Positions 13,617 through 15,535 of a DNA stretch of 15,535 bases are shown here, one piece after another. Origin of the DNA: CAJLIR01 sp964408085. GTDB lineage: Bacteria; Bacillota_I; Bacilli_A; RF39; UBA660. The position numbers and the translations under genes were made by a program. Every line of letters starts with the position of its first letter. Positions within the stretch are counted from its first letter, which is position 1. The stretch covers positions 1 to 15,535 of the forward strand of contig CAYOYB010000017.1 of the NCBI GenBank assembly GCA_964408085.1. Reading direction: 5' to 3'. The notes beneath the pieces were generated by a model. That model was not told where the DNA came from. It did not search any database and saw only the letters and a list, made by a program, of their open reading frames with translations.

Positions 13617-14522
13617 ATGAAGAATGCGATTAATTACTATTATAATTTATATCCAATTAACATTTATCAAAATGATAGGTTATATAAATTTTCGATTGAA
13701 GCAGTTGATTATTATTTAGTACCTTATAATAATGACTTAAAACAATTAAACATTGCCTATGAATTATATATGACATTAAGACAGTATAATATATATTGCC
13801 ATCAAATTATTGAGAATAATAAAAAAGAATTAGCTACAAATATAAATAATAAGCAATATGTATTATTAAAAACTGCTCAATATACTGATGAAAAGCTTAA
13901 TTTTGATAACTTGATGTATTATTCATTAGTTACATCAGCGTTACATCTTGAAAATATTAGCCATCCAAAATCTTGGCGCAATTTATGGATGGAAAAAATT
14001 GATTATTTTGAATATCAAGTTTCAAATTTTAAAAAAAAGTTTCCTTTAATTAGAGAAACGTCTAGTTATTATATTGGTTTAGCAGAAAATGGCATTCAAT
14101 TATTATTAGAAACCCCAAATTCTCATGATTATTGTATATCTCACCATCGCATTAAAAATTATTATACCTTATTTGATTTGTATAATCCTTTAGAATTTAC
14201 TGTGGATTCTAAAATAAGGGATATAGCTGAATATTGTAAGGAACAATTCTTTTATAGCAGTATTTCCATAAATGATGTTATATACTATATAGATAATAAT
14301 ATTTTAGATGGGAATCAAGCTATATTATTTTTTAGCAGATTGTTATATCCATCATATTATTTTGATTTATGTAATGATATTATTTATAACAATGTGAATG
14401 AGAATGTTTTATCTTCTATCATTACTAAAAATAATGATTATGAACATTTTTTATCCCAGATTATTAGTTATTTACATAGCAAATATCAAATATCTGAAAT
14501 TGAATGGTTAAAAAAAAGTTAG
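13617..14522 (+). CDS. CotS/YutH-like protein of the aminoglycoside-phosphotransferase fold
   Basis: A 301-residue protein that resembles spore-coat kinase-like proteins (CotS/YutH/YsxE group). It has a short N-lobe (YKFSIEAVDYYLVPYN), then a helical C-lobe with WRNLWMEKIDYFEYQVSNFKKKFPLIRETSSYYIGLAENGI (about 122-162). The catalytic-loop position reads CISHHRIKN in place of the H-G-D-x-H-x-x-N of active kinases, so it is probably a pseudokinase. RDIAEYCKEQFF and the LLYPSYYFDL segment resemble the family's C-terminal part. ATG 13617 was chosen over TTG 13605; GGGTGG at 13607-13612 is the ribosome site. No promoter is visible after the terminator 30 bases upstream, so read-through may be needed. 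Homology is from memory; confidence in the fold is moderate. Confidence 0.6.
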   Translation: MKNAINYYYNLYPINIYQNDRLYKFSIEAVDYYLVPYNNDLKQLNIAYELYMTLRQYNIYCHQIIENNKKELATNINNKQYVLLKTAQYTDEKLNFDNLMYYSLVTSALHLENISHPKSWRNLWMEKIDYFEYQVSNFKKKFPLIRETSSYYIGLAENGIQLLLETPNSHDYCISHHRIKNYYTLFDLYNPLEFTVDSKIRDIAEYCKEQFFYSSISINDVIYYIDNNILDGNQAILFFSRLLYPSYYFDLCNDIIYNNVNENVLSSIITKNNDYEHFLSQIISYLHSKYQISEIEWLKKS

Positions 14523-14541
14523 ACTTTTATATATTTCTAAC
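14511..14541 (-). terminator. Minus-strand terminator of the NifU-like gene
   Basis: Read on the minus strand, GTTAGA (14541-14536) pairs with TCTAAC (14523-14518) around a 12-base AT loop and is followed by seven T (complement of 14511-14517). It overlaps the 3' end of the convergent 13617 gene. Confidence 0.65.
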
Positions 14542-14754
14542 CTCTTTCACTTCTGGTACTTCTTCCATAATTGTTGCTCCAATTAAATCGCTTAGTGTAA
14601 CATCTAACATACCACAATTTTGACACGCACCTAAAACTTTAATGTAAACGATATTATCTTCATACTTAACAAATTCTACATTTCCACCATCAGCTATTAA
14701 GAATGGTTTTATTTGTTCTATTAATTCCTTAATTTTTTCTTCTTGATTATTCAT
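14527..14754 (-). CDS. NifU C-terminal-domain Fe-S scaffold protein
   Basis: A 75-residue stand-alone NifU-like domain. It contains IKPFLIADGGNVEFV (15-29) and the cluster-binding C44-Q-N-C47 of LGACQNCGM, then an EEVPEV segment near the end. Proteins of this type carry a transient Fe-S cluster between subunits and pass it to target enzymes. The length is that of the bare domain. I prefer the second of two in-frame ATGs (14754 rather than 14760) because GGTGA is then correctly spaced. It is transcribed toward the 13617 gene from its own promoter and has its own terminator. It is the first clearly housekeeping-type gene in the window. Confidence 0.93.
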   Translation of the reverse strand: MNNQEEKIKELIEQIKPFLIADGGNVEFVKYEDNIVYIKVLGACQNCGMLDVTLSDLIGATIMEEVPEVKEVRNI

Positions 14755-14771
14755 AATCATTCACCAAACTT

Positions 14772-14800
14772 ATTATATAATAAAATAAAACTAAAGTAAA
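14772..14800 (-). promoter_or_regulatory. Promoter of the NifU-like gene
   Basis: On the minus strand: TTTACT (14795-14800), a 17-base spacer, then TATAAT (14772-14777). Confidence 0.6.
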
Positions 14801-14805
14801 CTTCT

Positions 14806-14843
14806 TTTAAACTTAGATAATCTATGATATAATTAAGTTTAGA
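14806..14843. promoter_or_regulatory. Inverted repeat flanking the S1-gene -10 box
   Basis: TTTAAACTTA (14806-14815) and TAAGTTTAGA (14834-14843) pair at 9 of 10 positions, plus one G-U. They lie 18 bases apart, with the extended -10 TGATATAAT (14825-14833) between the arms. It could be an operator or a start-region hairpin. Confidence 0.4.
14825..14833 (+). promoter_or_regulatory. Promoter of the S1-domain gene (extended -10)
   Basis: TGATATAAT with no convincing -35. The same nonamer occurs at 336 and 6565, suggesting a preferred promoter type in this genome. Confidence 0.5.
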
Positions 14844-14852
14844 GGTGTTTAA

Positions 14853-15218
14853 ATGCCAAAGTATCAAAAAGGAAAAATTGTTGAAGGGATTGTAAGTGGA
14901 ATTGAATCGTATGGTATTTTTGTATCATTTGATGAGTTTTATAGTGGTTTAATACATATATCAGAAGTATCACGAAATTTTGTTAGAGACTTACATGATT
15001 TTGTGGAAATTGGGGAAAATATATATGTTGAGATTTTAGAGGTTGATGAAAATCAGAATAAACTTAAATTAAGCATTAAAAATATTAACTATAAAAAAAC
15101 TAAAATAAAAAGGAAAAGGAAAATTATTGAGACTGTCTCAGGATTTAATACTCTTGCTTATAAATTACCAATATGGATAAAAGAAAATTTAGAAAAAAGT
15201 AAAAATGTTGCCAAATAA
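14853..15218 (+). CDS. S1 RNA-binding-domain protein, CvfD/YugI (general stress protein 13) type
   Basis: A 121-residue protein. One S1 domain fills about residues 5-76, with the usual G-K-I-V-x-G-x-V (7-14), YGIFVSF, GLIHISEVS and KLKLSIK blocks. The short tail KIIETVSGFNTLAYKLPIWI (96-115) is the mark of the YugI/CvfD group (in place of the longer tails of ribosomal S1 or PNPase). These proteins bind RNA or ribosomes and affect translation and stress or cold responses in Bacilli. GAGGTG at 14842-14847 is its ribosome site. It is divergent from the NifU-like gene. The gene symbol cvfD is used in several Bacilli, but orthology here is inferred. Confidence 0.88.
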   Translation: MPKYQKGKIVEGIVSGIESYGIFVSFDEFYSGLIHISEVSRNFVRDLHDFVEIGENIYVEILEVDENQNKLKLSIKNINYKKTKIKRKRKIIETVSGFNTLAYKLPIWIKENLEKSKNVAK

Positions 15219-15231
15219 TGTATAAAATATA

Positions 15232-15260
15232 TTGACAAACTCTTCTACAGATGGTATCAT
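15232..15260 (+). promoter_or_regulatory. tRNA cluster promoter
   Basis: TTGACA (15232-15237), a 17-base spacer, then TATCAT (15255-15260), 23 bases before the first tRNA. It has the only full-consensus -35 in the window, as expected for a stable-RNA promoter. Confidence 0.8.
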
Positions 15261-15283
15261 TAAAGACGTCTAGTGAGTTTATC

Positions 15284-15360
15284 GGGCGATTAGCTCAGTT
15301 GGTTAGAGCACCTGCCTTACAAGCAGGGGGTCATAGGTTCGAGTCCTATATCGCCCACCA
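15284..15360 (+). tRNA. tRNA-Val(UAC)
   Basis: A full cloverleaf. The acceptor GGGCGAT pairs with ATCGCCC. The anticodon stem CCTGC/GCAGG encloses CTTACAA, anticodon TAC at 15318-15320. The T arm contains GGTTCGAGTCC and the CCA end is encoded. Seven T-rich bases separate it from the next tRNA. Confidence 0.95.
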
Positions 15361-15367
15361 TTTTTAT

Positions 15368-15443
15368 GCCGACATAGCGTAACTGGCAGCGCAACTGACT
15401 TGTAATCAGTAGGTTGGGGGTTCGACTCCCTCTGTCGGCACCA
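15368..15443 (+). tRNA. tRNA-Thr(UGU)
   Basis: The acceptor GCCGACA pairs with TGTCGGC. The anticodon stem ACTGA/TCAGT encloses CTTGTAA, anticodon TGT at 15401-15403. The CCA end is encoded. It is the second of three tandem tRNA genes. Confidence 0.95.
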
Positions 15444-15451
15444 TTTTTGTT

Positions 15452-15535
15452 GGAGGGATAGCGAAGTGGTCAAACGCGGCAGACTGTAAATCTGTTCCTT
15501 CGGGTTCGATGGTTCAAATCCATCTCCCTCCACCA
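15452..15535 (+). tRNA. tRNA-Tyr(GUA)
   Basis: The acceptor GGAGGGA pairs with TCCCTCC. The anticodon loop CTGTAAA has GTA at 15486-15488. The long variable arm (class II, around 15496-15508) is expected of bacterial tRNA-Tyr. The encoded CCA ends at the last base of the window; more tRNAs may follow. Confidence 0.95.

Noticed and set aside
15303..15533. 76-residue minus-strand reading frame (MEGDGFEPSNPKEQ...)
   Set aside because: It is antisense to the three tRNA genes; this is a classic false protein repeated in databases.
1..15535. Genetic code 4 (TGA as Trp)
   Set aside because: All Trp codons are TGG and every gene is full length under the standard bacterial code.

Overview
The window is about three-quarters A+T. 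It looks like a chromosome segment from a low-GC Gram-positive-type bacterium (Bacilli or a Mollicutes-adjacent uncultured gut lineage). The grounds are purine-rich AGGAG ribosome sites, SigA-type TTGAnn/TATAAT promoters often with an extended TGNTATAAT -10, a YugI/CvfD-type S1 protein and encoded-CCA tRNAs. Trp is encoded by TGG and no reading frame needs TGA as sense, so the standard bacterial code applies. None of the 19 visible stop codons is TGA (14 TAA, 5 TAG). Placement below phylum level is a guess.

Bases 1-5375: the 3' end of a DUF5131 (phage Gp37/Gp68-like) gene is followed by a run of small, same-strand, probably accessory genes. In order they are a HAD hydrolase, a small P-loop kinase-like protein, a second HAD hydrolase, an HD-domain hydrolase, a phosphodiester-glycosidase (NAGPA) domain protein, a Rid-family protein and a histidine-phosphatase-family protein. 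Most resemble small-molecule repair or nucleotide-handling enzymes. The last two form a tight pair in which both lack a key catalytic residue: the Rid protein has Ser where RidA has its Arg, and the phosphatase has Asp in place of the nucleophilic His. Two stacked hairpin terminators follow.

Bases 5606-8889: a LysR-type regulator is divergent from a 499-residue protein whose C-terminal half is a DUF2099 domain (putative methanogenesis marker protein 8). A 217-residue protein that I do not recognise follows from its own near-consensus promoter. The lysR and DUF2099 promoters overlap head-on, and an AT-rich inverted repeat lies between them. This is the most novel-looking locus in the window: a family known from methanogens, here in a bacterial setting, enlarged at its N terminus and apparently under local regulation.

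Bases 8890-11291: a 500-base non-coding stretch holds a strong promoter far upstream, a possible long leader RNA and one copy of a recurring leader element. It precedes a dephospho-CoA-kinase-like P-loop protein and an AAA/SMC-like ATPase, then a small PH-domain-like protein on its own promoter. The leader element recurs, imperfectly, before the genes at 1359, 2727, 4439 and 9392.

Bases 11426-15535: probable core chromosome. It carries a membrane-anchored protein of unknown function, a two-part low-complexity/coiled-coil protein, a CotS/YutH-like kinase-fold protein, a NifU C-terminal-domain Fe-S scaffold (minus strand), a divergent S1 RNA-binding protein of the CvfD/YugI type, and a tRNA-Val(UAC)/Thr(UGU)/Tyr(GUA) cluster with a consensus promoter.
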